A stretch of DNA of 64,000 bases, from positions 62,001 through 126,000 of the forward strand of contig NZ_JAAAWN010000012.1 in NCBI RefSeq assembly GCF_010500865.1. Direction: 5' to 3'. The notes under the pieces are model-generated. The model ran no database searches, was not told where the DNA came from, and was given only the letters and a program-made list of their open reading frames with translations. Each line of letters starts with the position of its first letter. Position 1 is the first letter of the stretch. Source of the stretch: Alteromonas profundi (lineage in GTDB: Bacteria; Pseudomonadota; Gammaproteobacteria; Enterobacterales; Alteromonadaceae). Positions 1 to 12,036 of the stretch are shown here, piece by piece. Position numbers and translations under genes: made by a program.

Positions 1-1248
1 TTCGTGGTATGCGGTCATTTCTTTCTCAGACTCTGTCATAACCATAGACTTACGTTCTGAGCCCATCATGATCTTATCTTTGGCTTTCTCAAATTCTTCC
101 ATTGAAACCAAACGCTTGTTACCTCGAGCGGCAAACAACGCAGCTTCATTAACAAGGTTGGCTAAGTCAGCACCAGAGAAACCTGGAGTACCGCGGGCAA
201 TCACGCTGGCTTCAACGTTGTCAGACACAGGCACTTTGCGCATGTGCACTTTCAAGATTTGCTCGCGGCCACGAATATCCGGCAGACCTACAACAACTTG
301 ACGGTCGAAACGGCCAGGACGCAATAACGCAGGGTCAAGAACATCTGGGCGGTTGGTCGCAGCAATAACAATAATGCCTTCGTGGCCTTCAAAGCCGTCC
401 ATTTCTACCAGCATTTGGTTAAGCGTTTGTTCACGCTCATCGTGACCACCACCTAAACCTGCTCCACGCTGGCGACCTACTGCATCAATTTCATCAATGA
501 AAATAATACAAGGGGCCGCTTTCTTCGCTTGTTCAAACATGTCACGTACACGGGATGCACCCACACCAACGAACATCTCAACGAAATCAGAACCAGAGAT
601 AGTAAAGAACGGAACTTTTGCTTCACCTGCAATGGCTTTTGCTAATAAGGTTTTACCCGTGCCTGGAGGACCTACCATAAGCACGCCCTTAGGAATTTTA
701 CCGCCTAGCTTCTGGAACTTAGAAGGATCTCTTAGGAAATCGACGAGTTCAGACACATCCTCTTTCGCTTCATCACACCCTGCTACATCAGCAAACGTGG
801 TTTTAATTTGGTCTTCGCCTAAAAGACGGGCTTTACTCTTACCAAACGACATTGCTCCGCGACCACCGCCGCCTTGCATTTGACGCATGAAAAAGATCCA
901 CACACCAATAAGCAGAAGCATGGGGAACCAAGAGATAAAGATAGACGTTAAAATTGACTGTTCTTCTGGTGGTTCACCATAAACTCGAACGTCGTTTTTA
1001 ACTAAGTCTGATACTAATTTATCATCGAAGTAAGGTACGTTGGTTTGAAACGTTTCCCCTGAACGCTTTGTACCACGAATCTCGCCATCATTACTGATGC
1101 GAACTTCACGGATATTTCCCTGTTCAGCTTCTCTTAGGAATGTTGTGTAATCTGTTTGTGACCGAGCTGATTCACTAGGTGAAAAGCTCTGGAATACAGA
1201 CATCAACACAACGGCGATAACCAACCATAAGATTAAATTTTTTGCCAT
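1..1248 (-). CDS. ftsH: ATP-dependent zinc metalloprotease FtsH (partial, C-terminus off the window)
   Basis: Membrane-anchored AAA+ protease that degrades misfolded membrane proteins and short-lived regulators. The 416 visible codons hold two membrane segments (about residues 4-22 and 98-120) flanking a periplasmic domain. The AAA domain follows, with Walker A GPPGTGKT at 193-200 and Walker B IIFIDE at 248-253. The window edge falls exactly inside the zinc-binding HEAGH motif: residues 415-416 are its first His and Glu, so the rest of the peptidase domain lies beyond base 1. The ATG at 1248 gives the normal family N-terminus. It follows rlmE on the same strand after about 120 bp, the usual rlmE-ftsH order of gammaproteobacteria. 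Identification is firm; only the truncation is a limit. Confidence 0.97.
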   Translation of the reverse strand, partial: MAKNLILWLVIAVVLMSVFQSFSPSESARSQTDYTTFLREAEQGNIREVRISNDGEIRGTKRSGETFQTNVPYFDDKLVSDLVKNDVRVYGEPPEEQSILTSIFISWFPMLLLIGVWIFFMRQMQGGGGRGAMSFGKSKARLLGEDQIKTTFADVAGCDEAKEDVSELVDFLRDPSKFQKLGGKIPKGVLMVGPPGTGKTLLAKAIAGEAKVPFFTISGSDFVEMFVGVGASRVRDMFEQAKKAAPCIIFIDEIDAVGRQRGAGLGGGHDEREQTLNQMLVEMDGFEGHEGIIVIAATNRPDVLDPALLRPGRFDRQVVVGLPDIRGREQILKVHMRKVPVSDNVEASVIARGTPGFSGADLANLVNEAALFAARGNKRLVSMEEFEKAKDKIMMGSERKSMVMTESEKEMTAYHE

Positions 1249-1300
1249 ATCGCTCAATGCTACTAACCTCTAAAAAAACCGAAAGTCTGCTTGTTAGAGT

Positions 1301-1319
1301 AACAATATTGAATATTGTT
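1301..1319. repeat. 19-bp palindrome upstream of ftsH
   Basis: Two perfect 9-bp arms around a single central base (AACAATATT-G-AATATTGTT), about 50 bp upstream of the ftsH ATG in the rlmE-ftsH spacer. No T-run follows on either strand, so it does not look like an intrinsic terminator. A protein-binding site or an mRNA hairpin in the ftsH leader are possible readings; the sequence alone does not decide. Confidence 0.5.
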
Positions 1320-1368
1320 CACTTAACCTACAACCTTTCGCAACGAAAATCGCTTACTCGAAAGAGTA

Positions 1369-1998
1369 CTACACTTTATACCCACAAGCCACCAAATACA
1401 CTTCACGAGAACGCGAGCGGGATGAATCTGGTTTACGTGTTTTTATGCTGGTAAATGAACCGCGCAATGCCCGCAAATATTCATCAAAGCCCTCTCCCTG
1501 AAAGACTTTAATTGCAAAGCTACCGCCTGGTTTAAGTACCTGATGACACATATCTAACGCAAGTTCGCACAGATACATAGATCCAGCTTGGTCAACAGAT
1601 GCGTTGCCTGACAAGTTAGGTGCCATATCAGATAACACTACGTCTACGTTCTTTCCGCCAATTCTGTTCAAAAGTGCATCTAAAACTGCATCTTCGCGAA
1701 AATCGCCTTGTAAGAAGTCTACCCCTACAATGGCATCCATAGGTAAAATATCACACGCAATAACTTGTCCGTTATCGCCGACTAATTCTGCCGCTAACTG
1801 AGACCATCCCCCTGGCGCAGCACCTAGGTCGACTACTGTCATACCCGGTTTAATAAGCTTATCTTTTTGCTGCACTTCTTCTAATTTGAAGAAGGCACGA
1901 GAACGCTTACCCTGCTTTTGTGCTTTTTGCACATAATGGTCATCAAAATGTTCTTGTAGCCAACGTTTACTGCTGGCGGAGTGTTTCTTTTTTGTCAT
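1369..1998 (-). CDS. rlmE: 23S rRNA (uridine-2'-O) methyltransferase RlmE
   Basis: SAM-dependent enzyme of the FtsJ/RrmJ family; in E. coli it methylates the 2'-O of U2552 in the 23S A-loop, late in 50S assembly. The 209-residue length matches the family. The Rossmann SAM motif [10 protein letters not shown] spans 55-64. The catalytic K-D-K-E tetrad is intact at K38, D124, K164 and E199, the same numbering as E. coli RrmJ. The Lys-rich N-terminus is typical. It lies upstream of ftsH on the same strand and divergent from yhbY across 95 bp, a conserved arrangement. Confidence 0.97.
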   Translation of the reverse strand: MTKKKHSASSKRWLQEHFDDHYVQKAQKQGKRSRAFFKLEEVQQKDKLIKPGMTVVDLGAAPGGWSQLAAELVGDNGQVIACDILPMDAIVGVDFLQGDFREDAVLDALLNRIGGKNVDVVLSDMAPNLSGNASVDQAGSMYLCELALDMCHQVLKPGGSFAIKVFQGEGFDEYLRALRGSFTSIKTRKPDSSRSRSREVYLVACGYKV

Positions 1999-2093
1999 TC
2001 TATTACAATGTCATTAGGATTGTAGAGAAGATGGCGTTAGAATACGTTATTTCAAGCTAAAACTTATAGATAAATTGTAAGAATATTGACTAC

Positions 2094-2387
2094 ATGAAAC
2101 TTTCAAATAAACAGAAACAATTTCTTAAAGGCCTTGCGCACCCGCTCAAGCCAATTGTGCAACTAGGTGCAAACGGCCTTACAGAGGGGGTTGTAGCGGA
2201 AATAGACAACGCCCTAAACTTCCACGAATTAATTAAAGTTAAGGTACCAACTGACGATCGCGACGAAAAATCGCTCATCATTGACGCTATAGTTCGTGAA
2301 ACCAATGCTGAAAAACTTCAGGTTATTGGTCACACACTAATACTATACCGCCCAAGTGAAGAGCGTAAAATACAGTTGCCAAAATAA
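2094..2387 (+). CDS. yhbY: YhbY family RNA-binding protein (CRM domain)
   Basis: A single CRM-domain protein of 97 residues, the usual family length. Members associate with pre-50S ribosomal particles. The sequence starts MKLSNKQKQFLKGLAHPLKP and carries the GxxG-type RNA-binding loop LGANGLT at 24-30. It is transcribed away from rlmE-ftsH with a 95-bp divergent promoter region, as in E. coli, which puts three ribosome- and stress-related genes together. The ATG at 2094 is the only sensible start. Confidence 0.93.
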   Translation: MKLSNKQKQFLKGLAHPLKPIVQLGANGLTEGVVAEIDNALNFHELIKVKVPTDDRDEKSLIIDAIVRETNAEKLQVIGHTLILYRPSEERKIQLPK

Positions 2388-2485
2388 ATCACTCACCTTT
2401 GCCGGTTTCGGCCGGCATCGTAGTTTTTCCCCGCCTTACCCGTTAAGATTATGTTAATAACTATAATCTAATTCACGGGAAATAT

Positions 2486-3262
2486 ATGCAATTAGAAAAT
2501 TTAACTGCCCTTGTAACTGGCGGCTGCTCCGGTCTTGGTCATGCCACCGCAGTAGCGCTTAGAAACTCGGGGGCCAACGTTTGCTTACTCGACATGAATG
2601 GCGATGTTGGCGCGCAGCGCGTGGCCGAGTTAGGCGAAGAACATACCTTTTTCGTACAGGTAGATGTACGCGATGAGTCGAGTGTCGCTAATGCGCTCGA
2701 GGCCTGTAGCGATAAATTTGGCGATATTAGGTTATGCGTTAACTGCGCGGGTATAGCCCCGGCGAAACGAATACTCGATAGGGAAGGCACGCCTGCGCCT
2801 TTAGCCGAATTTCAATCAACCATTGATATTAACTTAGTGGGTAGTTTTAATGTCGCCCGTTTAGTTGCCAGTGTTATGGCAAAGCAAGCGCCTATCAATG
2901 ATGAGGGTGAACGCGGTGTCATCATAAATACCGCCTCTGTGGCCGGCTATGAAGGTCAAATTGGTCAAACTGCCTACGCAGCCAGTAAAGGTGGCATTAT
3001 TGCGCTAACGCTACCCATGGCGCGAGATTTAGCGCCTTTGGGAATTCGTGTAAACACCATAGCGCCGGGAGTAATGGGCACGCCTATGCTACTCGCGATG
3101 CCGGAAAAAGTACAAGATGCCCTATCGGCGAACGTGCAATTTCCTAAACGTTTAGGGTTACCAGAAGAATTTGCCAAATTAGTTATACATTTGGCGCAAA
3201 ACAGTTATATCAATGGCGAAACAATACGTTTAGACGGTGGTTTACGGATGCCCGCTAAATAA
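2486..3262 (+). CDS. SDR family dehydrogenase, 3-hydroxyacyl-CoA dehydrogenase type II-like
   Basis: A classical short-chain dehydrogenase/reductase of 258 residues. The nucleotide-binding motif TGGCSGLG lies at 11-18. An Asp at 36, at the end of the second beta strand, favours NAD over NADP. NCAG is at 86-89, and the catalytic Ser151, Tyr164 and Lys168 (YAASK) are present. The overall sequence, including the stretch from the DINLVGSFNVARL segment to the VNTIAPG segment, resembles type II 3-hydroxyacyl-CoA dehydrogenases (HSD10-like) more than FabG. A role in beta-oxidation of fatty or branched acyl-CoAs is therefore plausible but inferred. The gene stands alone between yhbY and the convergent Lon-like protease. 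Confidence 0.85.
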   Translation: MQLENLTALVTGGCSGLGHATAVALRNSGANVCLLDMNGDVGAQRVAELGEEHTFFVQVDVRDESSVANALEACSDKFGDIRLCVNCAGIAPAKRILDREGTPAPLAEFQSTIDINLVGSFNVARLVASVMAKQAPINDEGERGVIINTASVAGYEGQIGQTAYAASKGGIIALTLPMARDLAPLGIRVNTIAPGVMGTPMLLAMPEKVQDALSANVQFPKRLGLPEEFAKLVIHLAQNSYINGETIRLDGGLRMPAK

Positions 3263-3314
3263 TTGAGCGCCCGTAGACACATTACCCCTCCTCTAACAGC
3301 GTAGGAATTATATC

Positions 3315-3351
3315 AATGGCCACTTGTTATCGTGGCCATTTGTTATCGTGG
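3315..3351. repeat. Hairpin with a repeated loop/arm, between two convergent genes
   Basis: A 9-bp perfect stem (AATGGCCAC at 3315-3323, GTGGCCATT at 3332-3340) encloses TTGTTATC. The 12-mer TTGTTATCGTGG occurs twice, at 3324-3335 and 3340-3351, so the loop plus half an arm is duplicated next to the stem. It lies in the 144-bp spacer where the SDR and Lon-like genes converge. There is no clear T-run, so calling it a terminator is tentative. Confidence 0.45.
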
Positions 3352-3406
3352 ATACGGTTGCAGGCAAATTAGGCACCGGAACAAGGGGCATAGATAAAGC
3401 CTATCG

Positions 3407-5803
3407 CTATTCGCCCTCCCCCCCATTGACCATGAGGGAAATATTATAAAGGCGATTCAATGCATGGTAGTTAATGGTATTTTTTGGGTAGCGGCCGCGA
3501 CTACTTAGCACACCAGCATCTTGTTGCATAAGAATGGCGAGCGCGTCATCTACCGTTTCCACCGTATATATGTGAAACACGCCTTTTTTCACAGCTTCAA
3601 CCACAGTTGAGTCTAATACCAGGTTAATAGCGTTAGATTTCGGAATGATAACCCCCTGTTTGCCGGTTAAGCCACGGTGCTGACAGAGGTCGAAAAAGCC
3701 TTCTATTTTTTCATTCACCCCGCCCACCGCTTGAACCTCGCCATACTGATTGATAGACCCAGTAATAGCCAGTGCTTGTAAGCAAGGGATCTCGGTTAGC
3801 GCCGAGATAAGCGCGACTAATTCACCAAGCGAGGCACTATCACCATCAATATGCCCGTATGATTGTTCTAACGCTATATTTGCAGAGAGAGTTAATGGAA
3901 AGTGTTGGGCGTACTTGTAGCCAAGATAGCCAGTAAGTAACATAACCCCCTTTGAATGAATAGGTTGGCCGAGTTCTACTTCACGCTCGATGTCTACCAC
4001 GCCGCTAGCGCCGGCAAATACGGTAGAGGTAATTCGCGCTGGCGTACCAAAAGCGGTATCGCCTATATCAAGCACGGTAAGCCCGTTTACCTTACCTACT
4101 GCATTTCCGTCTGTGGCAATAAGCACATGGCCTTCTTTAATATCGTTCAGTAATGCTTGGCTTACTCGCCCTGTACGTCTTTTTTTCGCTGCCAGTGCCG
4201 TCTTTACATGGTCAAGTTCTAAAGTATCACTGCCTGCTTTCACGCAAAAATAATGGGCTTCGCTAACTAACTCGATGACTTCTGCGAAATGGGCAGAAAG
4301 CTTTTCTTGGTGTTCAGCCATGCGCAGAGAATATTCCACCAAACGGCACATGGCGTTTGCCGTGATCCCAGCTAAGTTGAGGCTTGTAAGATGCATTCTT
4401 ACTTTTCCAACGAAATCGAAAAGCGCTTGTCTTGTTACCGGAATTTCTAAATCAAAATCAACCAATACACGAAACAATTCATCAAATTCATCATCAAAAT
4501 CTTGCAAGGTGTAATAGAGATCCCGTGAGCCCAACAGGATGATTTTCACCTGCAAATCGATGGGTTGCGGGGTTAAGGTAATAGCGTTAACCATCCCCAC
4601 ATCTTGTTGTGGCAGGTCCATTTTTATGCGACCGGATTTAACCGCTAGCTTTAATGTATCCCATACATAGGGTTGCTCAATAAGCTGATCGACATCTAAT
4701 AACAAATAACCACCATTCGCTCTATGCAGTGCGCCGGGCTGTATCATCCTATAATTCGTATATACACTGCCGTGAATATTGGTGTACTCAATTTTGCCAA
4801 ATAAATTCTGATAAGTTGGGTTAGGTTCGTAGATTATCGGTGCACTGTCGCCAAGGGTATTTGATACCAATACATTAGGTAGAAACTGCTCCTCTAAGAA
4901 CAAACGTTTATCGAATTCGTCGCTCTTTTCGTCTTTACGCTCTTCTTGCACTATTACTAAAATAGCGTCTACCAATGCAGTTTTAAGTTGTTTTAAGTAT
5001 TTTAAAATGCCAAGTTCTGCTGCGTACTTGTGTTCTAGCAACTTTATAAGCGGCTTAATTCCCTGCTCTGCTGTCAGCTTATCGAGGGCACGCAGGCGCT
5101 CCGAATTTTCTCTTTTCCACGACGGAAGGCTTAATAAACTCTCACTTAAACGGTTTTCGAGATCATCAATTAGCGCATAAAACCCTTCTCTGTCTGTCTC
5201 GTTAAGGGTGGCAAAATCGCTGTCGTTAATGGGTTTTCCATTTACTATAGGTGAAAACGATATGGTGCCCTCTTCTTCAAACATCGCCACGCCGTTGGCT
5301 TTTGCATAGCGTTCTAGCGCTTCAATAGCGCTATCGTATTTTTTATCAAAGTCCCGCGAAATAGCGGCACGACGGCGTTGGTAGCCTGGGTTATCGAACG
5401 TCACTGGCAATGTATCAAGTACATCGTCAATCAGCTGCTTTATATCAGCGTGAAAGGCTTTACTCCCCGCGGTAGGAAAACGCAGCGCAACAGGTTCGCG
5501 TTCGTCATCAAAATTATTTATATAGCACCAATCGTCAGGTGGATTTAATGCCATTACATGGCGCTCTATATAATCTTTAACTAACGAAAAGCGCCCGGTT
5601 GCCGGTTCACCCATTACATACAAATTATACCCTTTGGCATGTATGCCTAATCCAAAGGTAAGTGCTTCCCGCGCCCGCTCTTGCCCAATAAAAGTAGCAT
5701 GGAGAGCTTCATCGTCTTTAAGCGCACTATTAATCGCTCTACGATTGATGGTGGGAGTAAGAGAAGAAGGAGTAAGTGCTGTATGCTTAATTTCGCCTGA
5801 CAT
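3407..5803 (-). CDS. Lon-like AAA family ATP-dependent protease (COG1067 / YcbZ type)
   Basis: A 798-residue Lon-related protease. The N-terminal half holds a P-loop at 65-73 (GEPATGRFS) in which the usual Walker A lysine is arginine. A middle segment has the family stretch NGGYLLLDVDQLI. The C-terminal Lon peptidase domain keeps its dyad: Ser656 (in DGDSAS) and Lys699 (in GGVNEK). Their spacing of 43 residues equals that of E. coli Lon S679-K722. The substrate is unknown for most members. It is a single-gene unit, convergent with the SDR gene and divergent from leuS across 517 bp. The assignment to the LonB/YcbZ-like group rests on architecture; the physiological role is not inferable. Confidence 0.88.
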   Translation of the reverse strand: MSGEIKHTALTPSSLTPTINRRAINSALKDDEALHATFIGQERAREALTFGLGIHAKGYNLYVMGEPATGRFSLVKDYIERHVMALNPPDDWCYINNFDDEREPVALRFPTAGSKAFHADIKQLIDDVLDTLPVTFDNPGYQRRRAAISRDFDKKYDSAIEALERYAKANGVAMFEEEGTISFSPIVNGKPINDSDFATLNETDREGFYALIDDLENRLSESLLSLPSWKRENSERLRALDKLTAEQGIKPLIKLLEHKYAAELGILKYLKQLKTALVDAILVIVQEERKDEKSDEFDKRLFLEEQFLPNVLVSNTLGDSAPIIYEPNPTYQNLFGKIEYTNIHGSVYTNYRMIQPGALHRANGGYLLLDVDQLIEQPYVWDTLKLAVKSGRIKMDLPQQDVGMVNAITLTPQPIDLQVKIILLGSRDLYYTLQDFDDEFDELFRVLVDFDLEIPVTRQALFDFVGKVRMHLTSLNLAGITANAMCRLVEYSLRMAEHQEKLSAHFAEVIELVSEAHYFCVKAGSDTLELDHVKTALAAKKRRTGRVSQALLNDIKEGHVLIATDGNAVGKVNGLTVLDIGDTAFGTPARITSTVFAGASGVVDIEREVELGQPIHSKGVMLLTGYLGYKYAQHFPLTLSANIALEQSYGHIDGDSASLGELVALISALTEIPCLQALAITGSINQYGEVQAVGGVNEKIEGFFDLCQHRGLTGKQGVIIPKSNAINLVLDSTVVEAVKKGVFHIYTVETVDDALAILMQQDAGVLSSRGRYPKNTINYHALNRLYNISLMVNGGEGE

Positions 5804-8923
<3,120 letters not shown>

Positions 8924-8924
<1 letters not shown>

Positions 8925-9451
8925 TGATGCGCCGTTTTTTCCTCTACACAGTAGCAATGATGGCAGCGGTAATCATTTCAGGGTGCGGCTTTCACCTACG
9001 CAGTGCCCCGAGTCTGCCTGACAACGTTAATGCGGTTATTATAGGCAGTGCCAAGGCACATGCTCCTCTTAGCCGCGCACTCTATAAGCGTTTAACTGTG
9101 TATGGCTTAAACGGCATTTATCAACAACAAATTACCGAAGAAACAAAAAGCGGCGTGGCTGTGTACCTTATGCCCGAGGCGTTAGAGCGCCGCTTACTGT
9201 CTGTATACCCGTCAGGACAGGTAGCTGAGTATGAACTTATTTACAACGTTCGCTATAAGGTCCAGTTTCCTGATAAGCAGGCTATTCTCGCGAATTTTGA
9301 AGTAATCCGTGATTATCAAGACGACCCTGATCAGGTGCTTGCAAAGTCAAGGGAACTCGATTTAGTGCTAGAAGAAATGCGCGTTGAAGCGGCCGACATC
9401 ATTATTCGTCGCTTATCCAGTCAAGCCAACGTACAACAGACTAACCTCTAG
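8924..9451 (+). CDS. lptE: LPS-assembly lipoprotein LptE
   Basis: Outer-membrane lipoprotein that plugs and assembles LptD, the final lipopolysaccharide translocon. The 175-residue product has a signal peptide with lipobox ISGC, placing the acylated cysteine at residue 21. The mature part begins GFHLRS, characteristic of LptE/RlpB. The ATG at 8924 overlaps the leuS stop; an in-frame ATG at 8927 is an equally usable start. Its position between leuS and holA is conserved in gammaproteobacteria. Confidence 0.94.
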
Positions 9452-9454
9452 TTT

Positions 9455-10483
9455 ATGCAAATTTATCCTAACCAGTTTAACAAGGAAATAGCGCAAGGGT
9501 TGAAACCGTGTTATCTGGTATTTGGTGACGAGCCTCAACAAAAATTCGATGTTATCGAAAGTATTCGCGCCCTTGCTAAGAAAAATGGCTTCGAAGAACG
9601 TACGGTTTTAGTCGCCGATACAGGGTTCTCTTGGAACCAACTGTTAGACGCCACCCAGAGTATGTCGCTATTCTCTTCTCAGCAATTTATTGAGTTAGAG
9701 TTACCCACGGGCAAGCCAGGGGCAGAAGGCAGCAAGATGTTGCAGCAAATAGCAGACACATTGAACCCAGATATTTTATTGTTGGTTCATGGCCCCAAAA
9801 TAGGTAAAGACGTGCAACGGGGTAAGTGGTTTAAAGTACTTGATGCGAAAGGCGTTTCAGTACTTTGCTATCCCTTAGAAGGACGGCAACTATCCAGTTG
9901 GTTAAATCAGCAACTTCAACATCATGGTTTGTCCGTCAGTGCCACCGGGCTTAAAATAATTGCTGATTTTTGTGAAGGGAATATGCTTGCTGCCAAGCAA
10001 GAAATAGATAAATTGGCCCTGCTCTACCCAAAAAGTACCGTGACCGATGAGCAAATTGAGTACGCAATGGTGGATCAATCCCGCTATAACGTTTTTCAAT
10101 TGGTTGATGTCATGCTAGCAGGGGATAGTACGCGCTGTGTAAAAATGCTCTATAGGTTAGAAAGTGAGGGGCTAGAACCCAATATTATTATTTGGGCGCT
10201 AATACGCGAATGGGAAACCTTGTGGAAGCTTCACGCTGCTGCCCAAAGCCGCGAGCCAATACAATGGCAAAAATACGGTATTTGGCGAAACCGTCAAGCT
10301 TATTACCAACAAGCAATGAATCGTCTTAACGCGGAAAGTTTATTGAGTATACAACAGGCACTCACTGAAGCTGACTTAGCTTTTAAACAAAATGTGGTTA
10401 GCAAGCCTTTCGTAAAGTTATGTCACTTATGTATGCTATTTATGGGCATTAATATTTATCACATTCCGCTTATGGAAGCCTAG
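9455..10483 (+). CDS. holA: DNA polymerase III subunit delta
   Basis: Delta subunit of the clamp-loader complex, which opens the beta sliding clamp during replication. The 342-residue length matches the family. The start MQIYPNQFNKEIAQGLKP, the CYLVFGDEP segment and the central region around ADFCEGNMLAAKQEIDKL are typical of HolA. It begins three bases after the lptE stop and ends four bases before nadD, consistent with a single operon. Confidence 0.95.
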   Translation: MQIYPNQFNKEIAQGLKPCYLVFGDEPQQKFDVIESIRALAKKNGFEERTVLVADTGFSWNQLLDATQSMSLFSSQQFIELELPTGKPGAEGSKMLQQIADTLNPDILLLVHGPKIGKDVQRGKWFKVLDAKGVSVLCYPLEGRQLSSWLNQQLQHHGLSVSATGLKIIADFCEGNMLAAKQEIDKLALLYPKSTVTDEQIEYAMVDQSRYNVFQLVDVMLAGDSTRCVKMLYRLESEGLEPNIIIWALIREWETLWKLHAAAQSREPIQWQKYGIWRNRQAYYQQAMNRLNAESLLSIQQALTEADLAFKQNVVSKPFVKLCHLCMLFMGINIYHIPLMEA

Positions 10484-10487
10484 CAAT

Positions 10488-11141
10488 ATGGCGTTGCGTG
10501 CAATACTCGGTGGCACCTTCAATCCCCCGCACTACGGGCATATTAAGCCCGCCTTATCTTTACTTGATAGCATAGGCGTTTCTGCTTTAGGACTCATGCC
10601 CTGTAAGATAGCGCCGCACAAACAGGTGTCAGTGAATGAAAACCATCGGGTAAACATGGTGGAATTATGCTGTACCGAAGACCCCAGGTTATATGTAGAA
10701 TCGCTGGAACTGTCATTGCCCAGCCCATCATATACCGTTCGTACACTGGAATGTTTACAGCAAAAACATCAAGATTCAATCTGCTTTTTCATTGGCGCAG
10801 ATTCTCTGTATAATATTGAGTCTTGGTTTGAGTGGGAGCGTCTACTCGATTACTGTCACTTAGTAGTGATGCGTCGCGATGGCGAGCGTTTTTCGCCTCC
10901 ATCGTCGATAGTAGCTTGGTTAGATGCTAATAAAACCGACGATTATTCCCAATTACATGAAAAACAACATGGTTGTGTAATACTCGCAGATACCCCACTT
11001 CACCCCGTGTCTTCAACCGAATTGCGCAGCGCCGTCGCTTCGACATCGTCAGCGCAGGCAGACCTATTGAAAAAATGGGTTCCGCCTAAGGTTATAGACT
11101 ATATCGACACACATCAGTTATACCAAGATTTATCAAATTAG
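10488..11141 (+). CDS. nadD: Nicotinate-nucleotide adenylyltransferase
   Basis: Converts nicotinate mononucleotide and ATP to deamido-NAD in NAD biosynthesis. The 217-residue protein carries the nucleotidyltransferase signature GGTFNPPHYGH at 8-18 and the C-terminal SSTELR motif, the family's ISSTxxR equivalent. It is tightly packed between holA and rsfS. The ATG at 10488 gives the expected short lead-in before the signature. Confidence 0.96.
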   Translation: MALRAILGGTFNPPHYGHIKPALSLLDSIGVSALGLMPCKIAPHKQVSVNENHRVNMVELCCTEDPRLYVESLELSLPSPSYTVRTLECLQQKHQDSICFFIGADSLYNIESWFEWERLLDYCHLVVMRRDGERFSPPSSIVAWLDANKTDDYSQLHEKQHGCVILADTPLHPVSSTELRSAVASTSSAQADLLKKWVPPKVIDYIDTHQLYQDLSN

Positions 11142-11153
11142 TGAGGAAAACAC

Positions 11154-11471
11154 TTGGAGAGTCAACAACTCAATCAGTTCGTTAAAGACAAAATAGACGA
11201 CATGAAAGGCCGCGACATTATCGAACTGGATGTTCGTGGCAAATCTAGCATTACAGATACCATGATTATTTGTTCAGGTAACTCTAAACGCCATGTGGTT
11301 GCAATTGCAGAAAATATGGTGGTAGAAGCTAAACAGGCTAATATCGCACCTACCAGTATTGAAGGTAAAGAAACTGGAGAATGGGTCCTTGTCGATTTTG
11401 GTGATGTTATTGTGCATGTTATGCAAGATGAATCGCGTGACTTTTACCAGTTAGAAAAACTCTGGTCATAG
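11154..11471 (+). CDS. rsfS: Ribosome silencing factor RsfS
   Basis: Binds ribosomal protein L14 and blocks subunit joining when nutrients are scarce. The 105-residue length and the segments DVRGKSSITD, CSGNSKRHV and GEWVLVDFGDVIVHV are diagnostic of the YbeB/RsfS (Iojap) family. The start is TTG at 11154, chosen because GAGGAAA lies 5 bases upstream and no ATG precedes the conserved region. It follows nadD by 12 bp, as in E. coli. Confidence 0.95.
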   Translation: MESQQLNQFVKDKIDDMKGRDIIELDVRGKSSITDTMIICSGNSKRHVVAIAENMVVEAKQANIAPTSIEGKETGEWVLVDFGDVIVHVMQDESRDFYQLEKLWS

Positions 11472-11551
11472 TCTACATCGTCTAAATACACGCCACCTTG
11501 CCGTATTTTTTGCGGCATAGGTAGCCATGCAAAATAGCAAAGGAACCTGTA

Positions 11552-12022
11552 GTGCGAATACAAATTGTCGCTGTTGGTACTAAAATGCCAGCCTGGGTTA
11601 ATACAGGCGTAGATGAATTTATTCGCCGCTTCCCTGCCGACCTGCCTGTCTATTTTACTGAAATAACCGCAGGTAAACGAGGTAAAAACGCTGACATAAA
11701 GCGCATCCTTGATAAAGAAGGCGAGCAAATGCTTGCTGCCATTCCTAAAGGTAATAAAGTGGTAACCCTTGAGGTAACTGGAAAACCTTGGGATACCCCT
11801 ACCTTAGCGAAACAATTGGACAGTTGGAAGATGGATGGCCGTGACGTCAGTCTACTTATCGGTGGCCCTGAAGGGCTCGCGCCCTCGTGTATTGCTGCCT
11901 CTGAACAAAAGTGGTCATTGTCTGCGCTAACCCTGCCCCACCCACTTGTACGTATCATCCTTGCTGAGAGCCTGTATCGCGCATGGTCAGTTACGCAAAA
12001 CCACCCCTATCACCGAGAGTAA
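11552..12022 (+). CDS. rlmH: 23S rRNA (pseudouridine-1915-N3) methyltransferase RlmH
   Basis: SPOUT-class methyltransferase that modifies pseudouridine 1915 in helix 69 of 23S rRNA on assembled 70S ribosomes. The 156-residue length is standard. The knot-forming SAM region LLIGGPEGL and the C-terminal [18 protein letters not shown] segment are clear. The start is GTG at 11552, with AAAGGAA upstream. It sits 80 bp after rsfS and 14 bp before mrdA. Confidence 0.96.
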   Translation: MRIQIVAVGTKMPAWVNTGVDEFIRRFPADLPVYFTEITAGKRGKNADIKRILDKEGEQMLAAIPKGNKVVTLEVTGKPWDTPTLAKQLDSWKMDGRDVSLLIGGPEGLAPSCIAASEQKWSLSALTLPHPLVRIILAESLYRAWSVTQNHPYHRE

Positions 12023-12036
12023 TGGACTTCTAGCCT

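Noticed and set aside
11444..11728. 94-codon minus-strand frame between rsfS and rlmH
   Set aside because: It overlaps both conserved genes on the other strand and has no recognisable domain; the true spacer is only 80 bp.
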